Shown: positions 15,155-23,779 of the stretch, piece by piece
Layout: every line of letters begins with the position of its first letter
How positions within the stretch are numbered: the first letter of the stretch is position 1
Assembly (NCBI GenBank): GCA_005881235.1
Contig: VBEQ01000142.1
Span: forward strand, 1 to 31,899
Length of the DNA: 31,899 nt
Reading direction: 5' to 3'
From: Chloroflexota bacterium
GTDB lineage: Bacteria; Chloroflexota; Dormibacteria; CF-121
Made by a program: the position numbers and the translations under genes
Notes under the pieces: model-generated
Databases searched by the model: none
The model's input: the letters and a program-made list of their open reading frames with translations, nothing else
Told to the model about the DNA's origin: nothing

Positions 15155-15595
15155 ATGTTCCTGGGTACCTATCGGCACTCGGTCGACGCCAAGGGTCGAG
15201 TGGCGATTCCCGCCCGCTTTCGGGAACAACTCCCCAGTGGGACCGTCATCTCCAAGGGCGCCGAGGGCTGCCTGCAGGTCTATCCGCCCCAGGAATGGGC
15301 GCAGGAGCAGGGCTTGCGGCTGGGATCGACGACGCCGGCGGAGGAGCGGCGGCTCGCCCGCATGATGTTCGGCGCCGCCCGCGAGTGCGAATTCGACGCC
15401 CAGGGACGCATCGTCCTGTCCGCCGATCAGCGGCAGTACGCCGGCATTACCGGCATTGCCTGGATCGTCGGGGTCAACAACTTGATCGAGATCTGGAACG
15501 ACGAGGGGTGGCGCCGGATCGGCGAGGCGACGCCCGAGGAGTACACGCGGATTCAGGACCAGGTGGCCGAGCGGCGACGTGCCCCGCGCACGTGA
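15155..15595 (+). CDS. mraZ: Transcriptional regulator MraZ
   Basis: The 146-residue protein contains two SpoVT-AbrB-like MraZ repeats: FLGTYRHSVDAKGRVAIPARFRE (residues 2-24, DAKGR motif) and ECEFDAQGRIVLSADQRQYAGI (second half, DAQGR motif). MraZ oligomers bind the direct repeats ahead of the dcw cluster and usually repress it. ATG 15155 is the family start; GGTGG at 15141-15145 can serve as Shine-Dalgarno and partly resembles a further MraZ box. It is the first gene of the cluster, and rsmH begins 17 bases before its stop. Confidence 0.95.
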   Translation: MFLGTYRHSVDAKGRVAIPARFREQLPSGTVISKGAEGCLQVYPPQEWAQEQGLRLGSTTPAEERRLARMMFGAARECEFDAQGRIVLSADQRQYAGITGIAWIVGVNNLIEIWNDEGWRRIGEATPEEYTRIQDQVAERRRAPRT

Positions 15596-16562
15596 CCGTC
15601 GCGGCCGCCCTCGACTCGATCGACCGTCCGGCCCGGCCGGACACCGACCCGTACTTTTACAAGAAGTCATAACGAGCCTTCAACCAGCCCCCGGGCAGGC
15701 GTTCGTCGACGCCACGCTGGGGGGTGGGGGATATGCGCGGGCGCTGATAGAGCGCCTGCGGCCGGGCGGCGTCCTGCTCGGCATCGATCGTGACGCCTCC
15801 GCCCTCGAGCGATTCGCCCAGGAGCCGGTGCCTCCGGACCTCACCGTGATGCTGGAGCACACCAACTTCGCGCAGCTCGACCGGGCGGCCGAGCGGATTG
15901 GCCGCCCACCACACGGCATCGTCTTCGACCTCGGTCTTTCCTCTGTACAGCTGGATGATCCCGATCGCGGCTTCAGCTTCCAGTCGGACGGACCACTCGA
16001 CATGCGACTGGACCGCAGCGAACCGTGGACCGCCGCCGATTTGCTCAACCGCGAGTCGGAGAGCGAGCTGCGGCGCATCCTCCGGGACTACGGGCAGGAG
16101 CGGTGGGGGTCGCGGATCGCGCAGCGCATCGTCGAGCGGCGGCGCCGGGCGCCGTTCAAGACCACGAAGGACCTGGTCGACGTCGTGGCGGGGGCCATCC
16201 CACGAGGTGCCTGGCCGCGTGACATTCACGTCGCGACCCGCACCTTCCAGGCATTCCGCATCGCGGTCAACCGCGAGCTGGACGCGATCGAAAAAGGGTT
16301 GAAGGCTGCTATTGAAGTGCTTGCAAGCGGTGGGCGCGTAGGGGTCGTCTCTTTCCACTCCCTCGAGGACAAGATTGCAAAGAACCTATTCAACGTTGAA
16401 GCAACAGACTGTATCTGTCCGCCCCAAGCGCCCGTTTGCATCTGTGGGCACCGTCGTTCGGTGCGCGTCGTAACGCGCAAACCGATCACCCCCTCGGAAG
16501 CCGAGGTGCAGGAAAACCCCCGCGCCCGGTCGGCGAAATTGCGAATCGCGGAGAAGTTATGA
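15579..16562 (+). CDS. rsmH: 16S rRNA (cytosine1402-N4)-methyltransferase
   Basis: The 327-residue SAM-dependent enzyme modifies C1402 in the ribosomal P site. GHRPVLLQEV is the family N-terminus, VDATLGGGGYA (about 43-53) is the SAM motif, and FDLGLSSVQLDDPDRGFSF, the VSFHSLED catalytic motif and a Cys cluster CICPPQAPVCICG near the C-terminus are all present. The start is GTG 15579, overlapping mraZ by 17 bases. The N-terminal 20 residues before GHRPVLL are Arg/Pro-rich and somewhat longer than usual. A 43-base gap separates it from ftsL. Confidence 0.95.
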   Translation: MPRARDRRGRPRLDRPSGPAGHRPVLLQEVITSLQPAPGQAFVDATLGGGGYARALIERLRPGGVLLGIDRDASALERFAQEPVPPDLTVMLEHTNFAQLDRAAERIGRPPHGIVFDLGLSSVQLDDPDRGFSFQSDGPLDMRLDRSEPWTAADLLNRESESELRRILRDYGQERWGSRIAQRIVERRRRAPFKTTKDLVDVVAGAIPRGAWPRDIHVATRTFQAFRIAVNRELDAIEKGLKAAIEVLASGGRVGVVSFHSLEDKIAKNLFNVEATDCICPPQAPVCICGHRRSVRVVTRKPITPSEAEVQENPRARSAKLRIAEKL

Positions 16563-16605
16563 ACCCTGTCCATGTCATTCCACAAGTCAATACCTGAGCG
16601 GCCGC

Positions 16606-17094
16606 ATGGTGGAACCCCTCCCTCCTGGGCATCTACTAGTGTTGCGGCCCCGCCGGCCCGATCCGACCCCTCCGGCGCGCGCGTTTCCCCCTTCGCGCGC
16701 GCGCCGGAGTCGTGGCCGGCCCTCCATCTCACCCTTGGTGGGCGCGGTGTCGTTGATCGCGGCCGCGCTGCTGCTCGTCGCGCAATCAGCCGCCGCCACC
16801 CAGGCGAGCTACCAGATCGCGACGCTGAAGCAGGAACAAGCGCGTCTCAGCGCCGAGCACGACCAGCTCCTGGCCCAGCTCGCGGGCGACCGCGCCGCCA
16901 ATCGCGTCGCGACCGCCGCGCAGCAACTCGGTCTCTCGCATCCCAGCCGCTGGCAGTACATCCACGCGACCGGCTCGCCAATCGCGCTCGGGCCGAGGCC
17001 CGCCAACACGGGCCGTTCCGGCGTGTGGGACGGCGTGCTGGCGGTGCTCGGCGCCGTGACCGGCCGCCCCCTGAATTCCGAGCCAGCGCACTAA
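16606..17094 (+). CDS. ftsL: FtsL-like divisome protein
   Basis: A 162-residue bitopic membrane protein in the ftsL slot between rsmH and ftsI. It has an Arg/Pro-rich cytosolic N-terminus (about 1-42), one membrane helix (about 44-60, LVGAVSLIAAALLLVAQSA), and an extracytoplasmic coiled coil (IATLKQEQARLSAEHDQLLAQL) followed by AAQQLGLSHPSRWQYI, the typical FtsL/DivIC ending. FtsL joins FtsQ and the DivIC/FtsB partner to activate FtsW-FtsI. A C-terminal extension of about 40 residues includes a weakly hydrophobic stretch (VWDGVLAVLGAVTG). FtsL proteins diverge quickly, so the call rests on topology and position. No strong Shine-Dalgarno precedes ATG 16606. Confidence 0.8.
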   Translation: MVEPLPPGHLLVLRPRRPDPTPPARAFPPSRARRSRGRPSISPLVGAVSLIAAALLLVAQSAAATQASYQIATLKQEQARLSAEHDQLLAQLAGDRAANRVATAAQQLGLSHPSRWQYIHATGSPIALGPRPANTGRSGVWDGVLAVLGAVTGRPLNSEPAH

Positions 17095-17107
17095 CCGGAC
17101 GGCGATC

Positions 17108-18817
17108 GTGAGGGGCACCCAGGAACTCGAGCCGCGCAGCCGCATCCTTACATTGATGGCGCTCGTGCTGGCCGCCTACCTGGTCCTGTTGGGCCGGCTG
17201 GCGTACTGGCAGGTCTGGCGCCATTCGGACATGGCTCGGCTGGCGGCCGCCTACCACGACGACACGATCACGCTGCCCGCCGTGCGCGGCAACATCCTCG
17301 ACCGCAACGGCGCTCTGCTGGTGACCAACACCCCCGTCTTTTCGATCTTTGCGTCGCCCGACCTGTTATCCGCGGCCGCGCGTACTGAGGTATCCACCAG
17401 GCTGGCGCCGCTGCTCCAGCTCAGCGCCGCCGACATCCAGGCCAAGCTCGCCACGACGCGCCAGTTCGTCTACCTGGCGCGCCGGGTTCCGTCCTCGGTC
17501 GCGCAGCAGCTGGATGCGATGCGCCTCCCCGGAATCGGCAAGGTGGCGGAGACCCAGCGGTCCTATGTCGATGGTGGCGTCCCGGGAACCACGCTCGCCG
17601 CCAACCTGCTCGGCTTCGCGAACGACGCGGGGCAAGGTAACTACGGCGTCGAAGGCTATTACAACAAGACGCTCGCGGGCCAGGCGGGATTCGAGGCGAC
17701 CGTTCGCGACCTGGCGAACCGGCCGATCGTGCTGAGCGATCGACAGCGCCGCGACCCGGTCGACGGGATGACGCTGCAGCTGTCGCTCGACAGCACCATC
17801 CAGGTGGTCGCCGAGCGGGCGCTGGCCGATGGCGTGCAGAAATACCAGGCGGAGAGCGGCTCCCTGATCATCATGGAGCCCGCCACCGGTCGCATCGTCG
17901 CCTGGGCGGACGTGCCCAGCTACAACGCGAACCAGTTTGCGACGACGCCGACCGCGCAGTTCATCGACCCGATCGTCTCGAGTCTCTATGAGCCCGGATC
18001 GGTGATGAAGGTCGTGACCCTGTCCGGCGCGCTCGACGACCGCGCCATCACGCCGGACACGCGCTTCAACGAGACCGGAGTCGCCGTCGTCGGTGGCGTG
18101 GCGATCCGCAACTGGGACAACCGGGCCCACGGCAACGTCACCATGACGCAGGTGTTGCAGAACTCGCTCAACGTCGGCGCTATCAAGGCCCAGCAGATGG
18201 AGGGCGCCGGCCCCTTCTATCAGTACCTGCAAAAGTTCGGCATCGGCGCCCCCACGGGCGTCGACCTCGCGGCGGAGACGGCCGAGCCGTTGCGCGATCT
18301 CACCAAGTGGAAACCGGTCGAGCTCGCCACGGCGTCCTTCGGCCAGGGGGTCGACACCACCCCGATCGAGATGCTGGCCGCCATCAACGTGGCGGCCAAC
18401 GGCGGCAATCTCGTCTGGCCGCACGTCGTGGATCAGGTGATCGACGCCAACGGAGTTCGCCACCCGGTTCAGCCGCGCGTCGTGCGGCAGGTCGTCAGCG
18501 CCAAGACCGCGCAGCAGATGCAACAGATGATGGTCGCGGTAGTCGAGCACGGCTCCGGTTTTGCCGCGCGGATCGACGGCTTCAAGAACCGAATCGCCGG
18601 CAAGACCGGGACCGCAAGCATCCCCGAGAACGGGAAATATCTGCCGGACGCGACCATCGGCTCCTTTGTCGGCTTCGTGCCGGTCGATCACCCGCAGTTC
18701 ATCATGATGGTGATCACCCGCAAGCCCAAGGTTCTCTTCGAGGGGGCCTACGTCGCCGCTCCGATCTGGAAAACGGTCGCCAGCGCCCTGATCACGCAGT
18801 GGCAGATCGCGCCGTGA
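17108..18817 (+). CDS. ftsI: Peptidoglycan D,D-transpeptidase FtsI (class B PBP)
   Basis: The 569-residue septal transpeptidase cross-links peptidoglycan together with FtsW. It has a membrane anchor (about 13-35), the pedestal domain with VRGNILDRNG (59-68), and a transpeptidase domain with all three penicillin-binding motifs: SVMK (catalytic S298, K301), SLN (353-355) and KTGT (499-502). No PASTA domains follow, unlike many Firmicutes. It starts at GTG 17108, 13 bases after ftsL. The next gene is murF rather than the usual murE. Confidence 0.95.
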   Translation: MRGTQELEPRSRILTLMALVLAAYLVLLGRLAYWQVWRHSDMARLAAAYHDDTITLPAVRGNILDRNGALLVTNTPVFSIFASPDLLSAAARTEVSTRLAPLLQLSAADIQAKLATTRQFVYLARRVPSSVAQQLDAMRLPGIGKVAETQRSYVDGGVPGTTLAANLLGFANDAGQGNYGVEGYYNKTLAGQAGFEATVRDLANRPIVLSDRQRRDPVDGMTLQLSLDSTIQVVAERALADGVQKYQAESGSLIIMEPATGRIVAWADVPSYNANQFATTPTAQFIDPIVSSLYEPGSVMKVVTLSGALDDRAITPDTRFNETGVAVVGGVAIRNWDNRAHGNVTMTQVLQNSLNVGAIKAQQMEGAGPFYQYLQKFGIGAPTGVDLAAETAEPLRDLTKWKPVELATASFGQGVDTTPIEMLAAINVAANGGNLVWPHVVDQVIDANGVRHPVQPRVVRQVVSAKTAQQMQQMMVAVVEHGSGFAARIDGFKNRIAGKTGTASIPENGKYLPDATIGSFVGFVPVDHPQFIMMVITRKPKVLFEGAYVAAPIWKTVASALITQWQIAP

Positions 18818-18859
18818 GGCCAGGATGGGAGCGACAGCGAGAATAGTGATGCTGTGGGC

Positions 18860-20227
18860 ATGTCCGTGAAGGAAGTCGTGGATGCGACACGCGGCCGGTT
18901 GCTGAGCGGCCCCTACGACGTCACCTTCCCCCGGCTCTTTACCGATTCGCGGGAGGTGAAACCAGGCGGGCTGTTCGTCGCTTTGCGTGGCGAGCAGCAC
19001 GACGGGCACGTCTTCATTCCGCAGGCGATCGAGCGCGGTGCGGCCGGCATCCTCTGCGAGCGGCCACCCCAGGGCATCGACGGCGTAGCCGTGATCCAGG
19101 TCGACGACACGCGCCAGGCGCTCTTCGACATCACGGCCGATCGGCTCGCACGCCAGCCACACCCCATCGTCGCCATCACCGGCAGTGCCGGCAAGACGAC
19201 GACCAAAGACCTGATCGCACACCTGCTCGGGCGCCGGCTCCGGGTGCACAAGAGCGAAGGTAACCTCAATACCTACACCGGCATTCCGATGACGATCTTC
19301 CAGATGGACCCGCGTGACCGGGCTCTGGTGGTCGAGTACGCGATGTCACGTGCCGGCGAGATCCGCGAGCTGACCCAGGTCGCTCCCCCCACCATCGGCG
19401 TCGTCCTCAACGTCGGCCTCGCGCACGTCGGCTTCCTGGGGTCGATCGATGCGGTCGCCGCCGCCAAGCGGGAACTGGTGGAAGGGCTCGCGCCCGGCGG
19501 GCTGGCGATCCTCAATGCCGACGATCCCCGGGTGCGCGCCATGTCGGCGGTGGCGCGCCGCTTCACGCTATACGGCGTGTCGAGCGATGCCGGCGTCCGC
19601 GCCGAGCGGATCCGGCTCCATGGCCTCGAGGGCAGTAACTTCATGCTGATCACCCCCAGGGGCAAAGCCGATGTCTACCTCCGGCTGCCCGGCCATCACA
19701 GCGTCTCGAATGCGCTGGCCGCGGCGGCGGTCGCGCTGGAATTCGATTTCGACGCCGCGGCGATCGCGTCCGCACTGCACGGCTTCGCGCCACCGGCCCG
19801 GCGGATGAACATCATCACCGGGCGCAACGGCGCGACCGTGATCGACGATTCCTACAACGCCAGCCCGGGATCGATGCTCGCCGCGCTCGAGGTGTTAGGC
19901 CTCGCGCCGCGGGGAGCGCTCAAGGTCGCGGTCCTCGGTGACATGCTCGAGCTGGGCGACCACGCGGAGCGGGCCCACGAGGAGCTCGGTTCCCTGGCCG
20001 GCAAAACGGCAGATGTGGTGATCGCGGTCGGGGAATACGCTCCGCGCGTCGTGCAGGCGGCGCGTCGAGCGGGCCTCCCCAGCGACCGCGCCATCGTTGT
20101 GGAGACCGCCGAGCAGGCGGTCGCGTCGGTAACGCCGTTGCTCGGGGCGCAAACCCAGGTCCTGGTCAAGGGCTCGCGCGGCATGCGGCTGGAGCGGGTC
20201 GTCGAGCAAATTCGTCAGGCGCCATGA
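18860..20227 (+). CDS. murF: UDP-MurNAc-tripeptide:D-Ala-D-Ala ligase MurF
   Basis: The 455-residue ligase adds D-Ala-D-Ala to the UDP-MurNAc-tripeptide. DSREVKPGGLFVAL is the Mur N-terminal substrate motif, AITGSAGKTTTKD the P-loop (about 107-115), and YAMSRAGEI with NVGLAHVGFLGS the central domain. IDDSYNASPGSM, LGDMLELG and VKGSRGM are MurF-specific C-terminal motifs that distinguish it from MurE. ATG 18860 gives the usual family N-terminus (MSVKEVVDAT); GTG 18854 two codons earlier is possible. Its last bases overlap mraY by ATGA. Confidence 0.94.
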   Translation: MSVKEVVDATRGRLLSGPYDVTFPRLFTDSREVKPGGLFVALRGEQHDGHVFIPQAIERGAAGILCERPPQGIDGVAVIQVDDTRQALFDITADRLARQPHPIVAITGSAGKTTTKDLIAHLLGRRLRVHKSEGNLNTYTGIPMTIFQMDPRDRALVVEYAMSRAGEIRELTQVAPPTIGVVLNVGLAHVGFLGSIDAVAAAKRELVEGLAPGGLAILNADDPRVRAMSAVARRFTLYGVSSDAGVRAERIRLHGLEGSNFMLITPRGKADVYLRLPGHHSVSNALAAAAVALEFDFDAAAIASALHGFAPPARRMNIITGRNGATVIDDSYNASPGSMLAALEVLGLAPRGALKVAVLGDMLELGDHAERAHEELGSLAGKTADVVIAVGEYAPRVVQAARRAGLPSDRAIVVETAEQAVASVTPLLGAQTQVLVKGSRGMRLERVVEQIRQAP

Positions 20228-21180
20228 GGGCGGTCATCGTGTTTGCTGCGGCCCTCCTCATCAGCGCCTTGATTTTTCCCGCGGCGATCGGCCAGCTGGC
20301 CCGCGCGCGGATGGGCCAGCAGATCCGAGAGGAAGGCCCAGCGGCTCATCACAGCAAGGCCGGCACCCCGACCGCGGGCGGCTTGCTGTTCGTGCTGGTG
20401 GCCCTTGTCCTCTACCTGGCGGCCGACCGCTCGCTGGCGGGTGGCTTCGTCCTCATCGCGCTGATCCTTGGCGCGGCGCTTGGCTTCGTCGATGACGTGT
20501 TCGCCATTCGGGGCCGGCGCAGCCTGGGACTGAAGGCCCGGCAGAAGATCGTGATCCAGCTGGCCACGGGCGCGTTCCTCGGCTATCTCGCCGTGCGCTG
20601 GGGACTGACCAGTCAATGGGTCCCGTTCGATGGGCGTCATCCGATCAGTGGCTGGATCATCATCGTGGTCAGCGCGCTCGCGGTGGCCGCGGGCTCAAAC
20701 GCCTTCAACCTGACCGATGGCAGCGACGGCCTTGCGGCCGGCGCCGGCGCCATTACCTTCGGCGCGCTCGCGGTCATCGCCGTGCTGCAGCACCGGCCGG
20801 GCGCCGGACTGATGCCGGCCGTCCTGGCCGGGATCCTTGTCGGATTTCTTTTCTACAACCTCTACCCGGCGCGCATCTTCATGGGTGATACCGGGAGCCT
20901 TGCTTTGGGAACTGCCATGGCCGCCGCCGCGATCGCCACGGGCTTTCTCTGGTATCTGCCGCTCCTCGCCCTGGTCTTCGTCGTCGAGACCGTCTCCGTG
21001 ATCGCGCAGGTGGCGAGCTTCAAGATGACCGGCAAGCGGATCATCAAGATGTCGCCGCTGCACAACCACTTCATCGTCTCCGGATGGCGCGAAACGCCGC
21101 TCGCACTGTGGTTCTGGGCCGGCTCACTGGTCGCCGCCGTGCTGGTGCTGGCGCTGGCGCGGCCGGGAGCTTCGGCCTGA
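20224..21180 (+). CDS. mraY: Phospho-MurNAc-pentapeptide translocase MraY
   Basis: This 318-residue membrane enzyme moves phospho-MurNAc-pentapeptide to undecaprenyl phosphate, making lipid I. About ten membrane helices are visible. Signature motifs are KAGTPTAGG (45-53), the DD pair in GFVDD (90-91), NLTDGSDGL (162-170), the catalytic-loop aspartate in MGDTGS (D222), and the HNHF loop (280-283). The ATG overlaps the murF stop (ATGA), suggesting coupled translation. Confidence 0.95.
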   Translation: MRAVIVFAAALLISALIFPAAIGQLARARMGQQIREEGPAAHHSKAGTPTAGGLLFVLVALVLYLAADRSLAGGFVLIALILGAALGFVDDVFAIRGRRSLGLKARQKIVIQLATGAFLGYLAVRWGLTSQWVPFDGRHPISGWIIIVVSALAVAAGSNAFNLTDGSDGLAAGAGAITFGALAVIAVLQHRPGAGLMPAVLAGILVGFLFYNLYPARIFMGDTGSLALGTAMAAAAIATGFLWYLPLLALVFVVETVSVIAQVASFKMTGKRIIKMSPLHNHFIVSGWRETPLALWFWAGSLVAAVLVLALARPGASA

Positions 21181-21182
21181 CG

Positions 21183-22529
21183 ATGAAGGGGCGGCACGCG
21201 CTCATCCTCGGCTACGGCCGCAGCGGCCGCGCGGCGGCATCCTACATCGCCGCGCGGGGCGGGTCGGTCCGCGTTATCGACCGCGCCGACACGCCGGAGC
21301 TGAGAGCGGACCTCGACCGGGCCGGGATCACCGGCCGGCTGGGCGGCTACGGTCCAGAGGACCTCAACGGCCGGGACCTCCTCGTGGTCAGCCCGGGCGT
21401 GGCCTGGGACGAACCCCTGGTCGAGACCGCGCGCCAGCGCGGCATCGAGGTCACCAGTGAGATCGACCTCTTCTTCCGCGCCTGCCCTTCCCATATCGCC
21501 GGGATCACCGGCACCAACGGCAAGACGACGACCACGGCGCTCACCACGGAGGTGTTCCGTGCCGGTGGGCTGCGGGTGATGCGGGGCGGCAACATCGGCG
21601 AGCCCGTGCTCGACCGCATCGACCAGCTCCGCCCAAACGACTGGGTGGTGCTGGAGTTGAGCAGCTTTCAGCTGGAGTCGATCACGACGCCGCGCCTGAA
21701 CATTGGCGTGGTGCTCAACGTGACGCCCGACCACCTCGACCGGCACAAGGCGTTCGCCCACTACGTCGAGATCAAGTCCCGCGCCATTGCCTTCATGCAG
21801 CCCGAGGACCATGCCGTGCTCAACGTCGACGACCCGGCCTGCGCCGGGATGCGAACCAAGACCCGTGGTCAAGTGCTCGCCTTCGCTCTGCGTCAACCGG
21901 TCGATCGTGGGGTCAGCCTGGCGGATGGCTGGATCACGATCGCCCACGCGGCGGTCAAGCGCCAGGTGCTGCCGGCCGCGGATGTTCCGCTGCCGGGCGA
22001 GCACAACCTGAGCAACGTCATGGCGGCGGTGGGCGCCGGCGACGCCGCCGGCATCGATCCGCAGCAGATCGCCGGCGCGGTGCGGCAGTTCAAAGCCGTC
22101 GAGCACCGGCTGGAACCGATCGCGAGCTTCAACGGCGTTCGCTGGTTCAACGATTCCAAGGCGACCAACCCCGACTCGACCTACAAGGCGCTGGCCGCCT
22201 TCCGCGAGCCCATTGTGCTGATTGCCGGCGGCCGCAACAAGGGGATCGAGATCGAGCCGCTGGCGCGGGTCATCGCCGGACGGGTGTCCGCCCTGGTGAC
22301 GATCGGGGAAACCGGCGAGGAGCTGGCCCGCCGGGCGCGGGACGCCGGGCTGCAAAAGGTCGAGCGCGCGGCGGACCTCGCCGACGCGGTGCGAAAGGCC
22401 GCCGAGCTGGCAGCGCCCGGATCGGTCGTCCTGTTATCGCCGGCATTCACCAGCTATGACATGTTCCGTGACTACGAGGATCGGGGCCGGCGTTTCAAAG
22501 CCACCGTGCTCGCGGAGCTCGGCCGTTGA
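21183..22529 (+). CDS. murD: UDP-MurNAc-L-Ala:D-Glu ligase MurD
   Basis: The 448-residue ligase adds D-glutamate to UDP-MurNAc-L-Ala. It has an N-terminal Rossmann domain (ALILGYGRSGRAAA), the P-loop ITGTNGKTTTT (108-118), NVTPDHLDRH in the central domain, GEHNLSN, FNDSKATNPDST and IAGGRNKG in the C-terminal domain. The reading frame is open further upstream inside mraY, but ATG 21183, two bases after the mraY stop, gives the normal MurD N-terminus. The last bases overlap ftsW (TTGA). Confidence 0.95.
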   Translation: MKGRHALILGYGRSGRAAASYIAARGGSVRVIDRADTPELRADLDRAGITGRLGGYGPEDLNGRDLLVVSPGVAWDEPLVETARQRGIEVTSEIDLFFRACPSHIAGITGTNGKTTTTALTTEVFRAGGLRVMRGGNIGEPVLDRIDQLRPNDWVVLELSSFQLESITTPRLNIGVVLNVTPDHLDRHKAFAHYVEIKSRAIAFMQPEDHAVLNVDDPACAGMRTKTRGQVLAFALRQPVDRGVSLADGWITIAHAAVKRQVLPAADVPLPGEHNLSNVMAAVGAGDAAGIDPQQIAGAVRQFKAVEHRLEPIASFNGVRWFNDSKATNPDSTYKALAAFREPIVLIAGGRNKGIEIEPLARVIAGRVSALVTIGETGEELARRARDAGLQKVERAADLADAVRKAAELAAPGSVVLLSPAFTSYDMFRDYEDRGRRFKATVLAELGR

Positions 22530-23779
22530 GGGCGCGCGCCGCGCTCGAGCTGCCGGCCGCCCGCCGGACACTGGCGTCGACACGGCTGTGGCGTCGCGGC
22601 GATCGGGCCCTGCTGCTCGCCGTGGGGGCGCTGACCGCCTTCGGGCTGGTGATGGTCTTCTCCGCCTCGGAGGCGCAGGGCTGGTTGTGGTTCCACAATG
22701 CGGCCTACTACTTCGAGCGGCAGCTGCTCTGGCTGGCGCTGGGCGTCGTCCTGCTCTGGGCGGCGGCCCACATCGACTATCACCGGCTGCGGCTGGTCGC
22801 CTGGCCGCTGGCGGGCGTGACCCTGGTTCTCATGGTGCTGGTGCTGCTGCCTCATTTCGGGGTCGAGGTCAACGGGGCCCGGCGCTGGCTGCGATTGGGG
22901 CCGATGCAGATGCAGCCGGCGGAGCTCGCCAAGGTCGCCAGCATCATCTTTATGGCGCTCTGGTTGGAGCGCCATCGGGAACGGATCGGGTCGCTCGAAG
23001 ACGGCGTCGTGCCCTTTCTGGCGCTGCTGGCGCTGGTGACCATCCTCGTCATCCTCGAGCGAGACCTGGGCACCACGCTGATCGTGGCCGCCATCCTGCT
23101 GGCCCAGTTCCTGATCGCGGGGGGACGAAAACGCCATGTCCTCTTGCTGCTGCTGATCGTCGGGCTCTGCCTCTACGTGTTCATCCGGATGGAGCCCTAC
23201 CGATTGCATCGCATCCTGGCCTTCGTCGATCCCTGGGCGGATCCGCTCAACACCGGCTTTCAGGCGATCCAATCGGTGGTCGCGCTCGGCTCGGGTGGTC
23301 TCACGGGCCTTGGGCTTGGACACAGCATTCAGAAATACCAGTGGCTGCCCTTCGCGCACACGGACTTCATTTTTGCCATCGTGGGCGAGGAGACGGGCCT
23401 ACTCGGCACCACGCTCGTGCTCGCGCTCTTCGGGCTCTTCACCTATCGGGGCTACCGGGTGGCGCTCAAGGCGCCCGATGCGTTCGGGTCGCTGCTCGCC
23501 TGCGGCATCACGACCTGGATCGCCTTCCAGGCACTCGTCAACATCGCGGCCGTCACGGTGACACTGCCGACGACCGGGATTCCGCTCCCGTTCATCAGCT
23601 ATGGTGGCTCCTCGCTTGCGATCACGCTGCTGGCGGTCGGCATACTGATGAACGTTTCGACCCAGAGCGAGAAGGTGGGATGGATACGACATGCGACTAT
23701 TGATCTCGGGCGGCGGTACGGGCGGACACTTGTTCCCGGCGATCGCCGTCGCGCAGGCGCTATCGCGGAAAGAACCTGA
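22526..23779 (+). CDS. ftsW: Lipid II polymerase FtsW (SEDS glycosyltransferase)
   Basis: The 417-residue SEDS protein polymerises lipid II at the septum with FtsI. It has about ten membrane helices, with ARRWLRLGPMQMQPAELAK, the VILERDLGT loop containing the conserved aspartate, GLGLGHSIQKYQWLPFAHTDFIFAIVGEE, and PFISYGGSS near the end. The start is TTG 22526, sharing bases with the murD stop. Its C-terminal 29 residues (RHATIDLGRR onward, Arg-rich) are encoded within murG in another frame, an 89-base overlap that is long for this junction. Confidence 0.94.
   Translation: MRARAALELPAARRTLASTRLWRRGDRALLLAVGALTAFGLVMVFSASEAQGWLWFHNAAYYFERQLLWLALGVVLLWAAAHIDYHRLRLVAWPLAGVTLVLMVLVLLPHFGVEVNGARRWLRLGPMQMQPAELAKVASIIFMALWLERHRERIGSLEDGVVPFLALLALVTILVILERDLGTTLIVAAILLAQFLIAGGRKRHVLLLLLIVGLCLYVFIRMEPYRLHRILAFVDPWADPLNTGFQAIQSVVALGSGGLTGLGLGHSIQKYQWLPFAHTDFIFAIVGEETGLLGTTLVLALFGLFTYRGYRVALKAPDAFGSLLACGITTWIAFQALVNIAAVTVTLPTTGIPLPFISYGGSSLAITLLAVGILMNVSTQSEKVGWIRHATIDLGRRYGRTLVPGDRRRAGAIAERT

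Noticed and set aside
17366..19249. A 627-codon open frame on the minus strand
   Set aside because: It runs antisense to ftsI and murF, which carry all their family motifs; its composition is the Arg/Asp/His-rich pattern typical of antisense frames in GC-rich genes.
21084..21182. Upstream extension of the murD frame into mraY
   Set aside because: The family N-terminus begins at ATG 21183; the extension is only the other frame of mraY.
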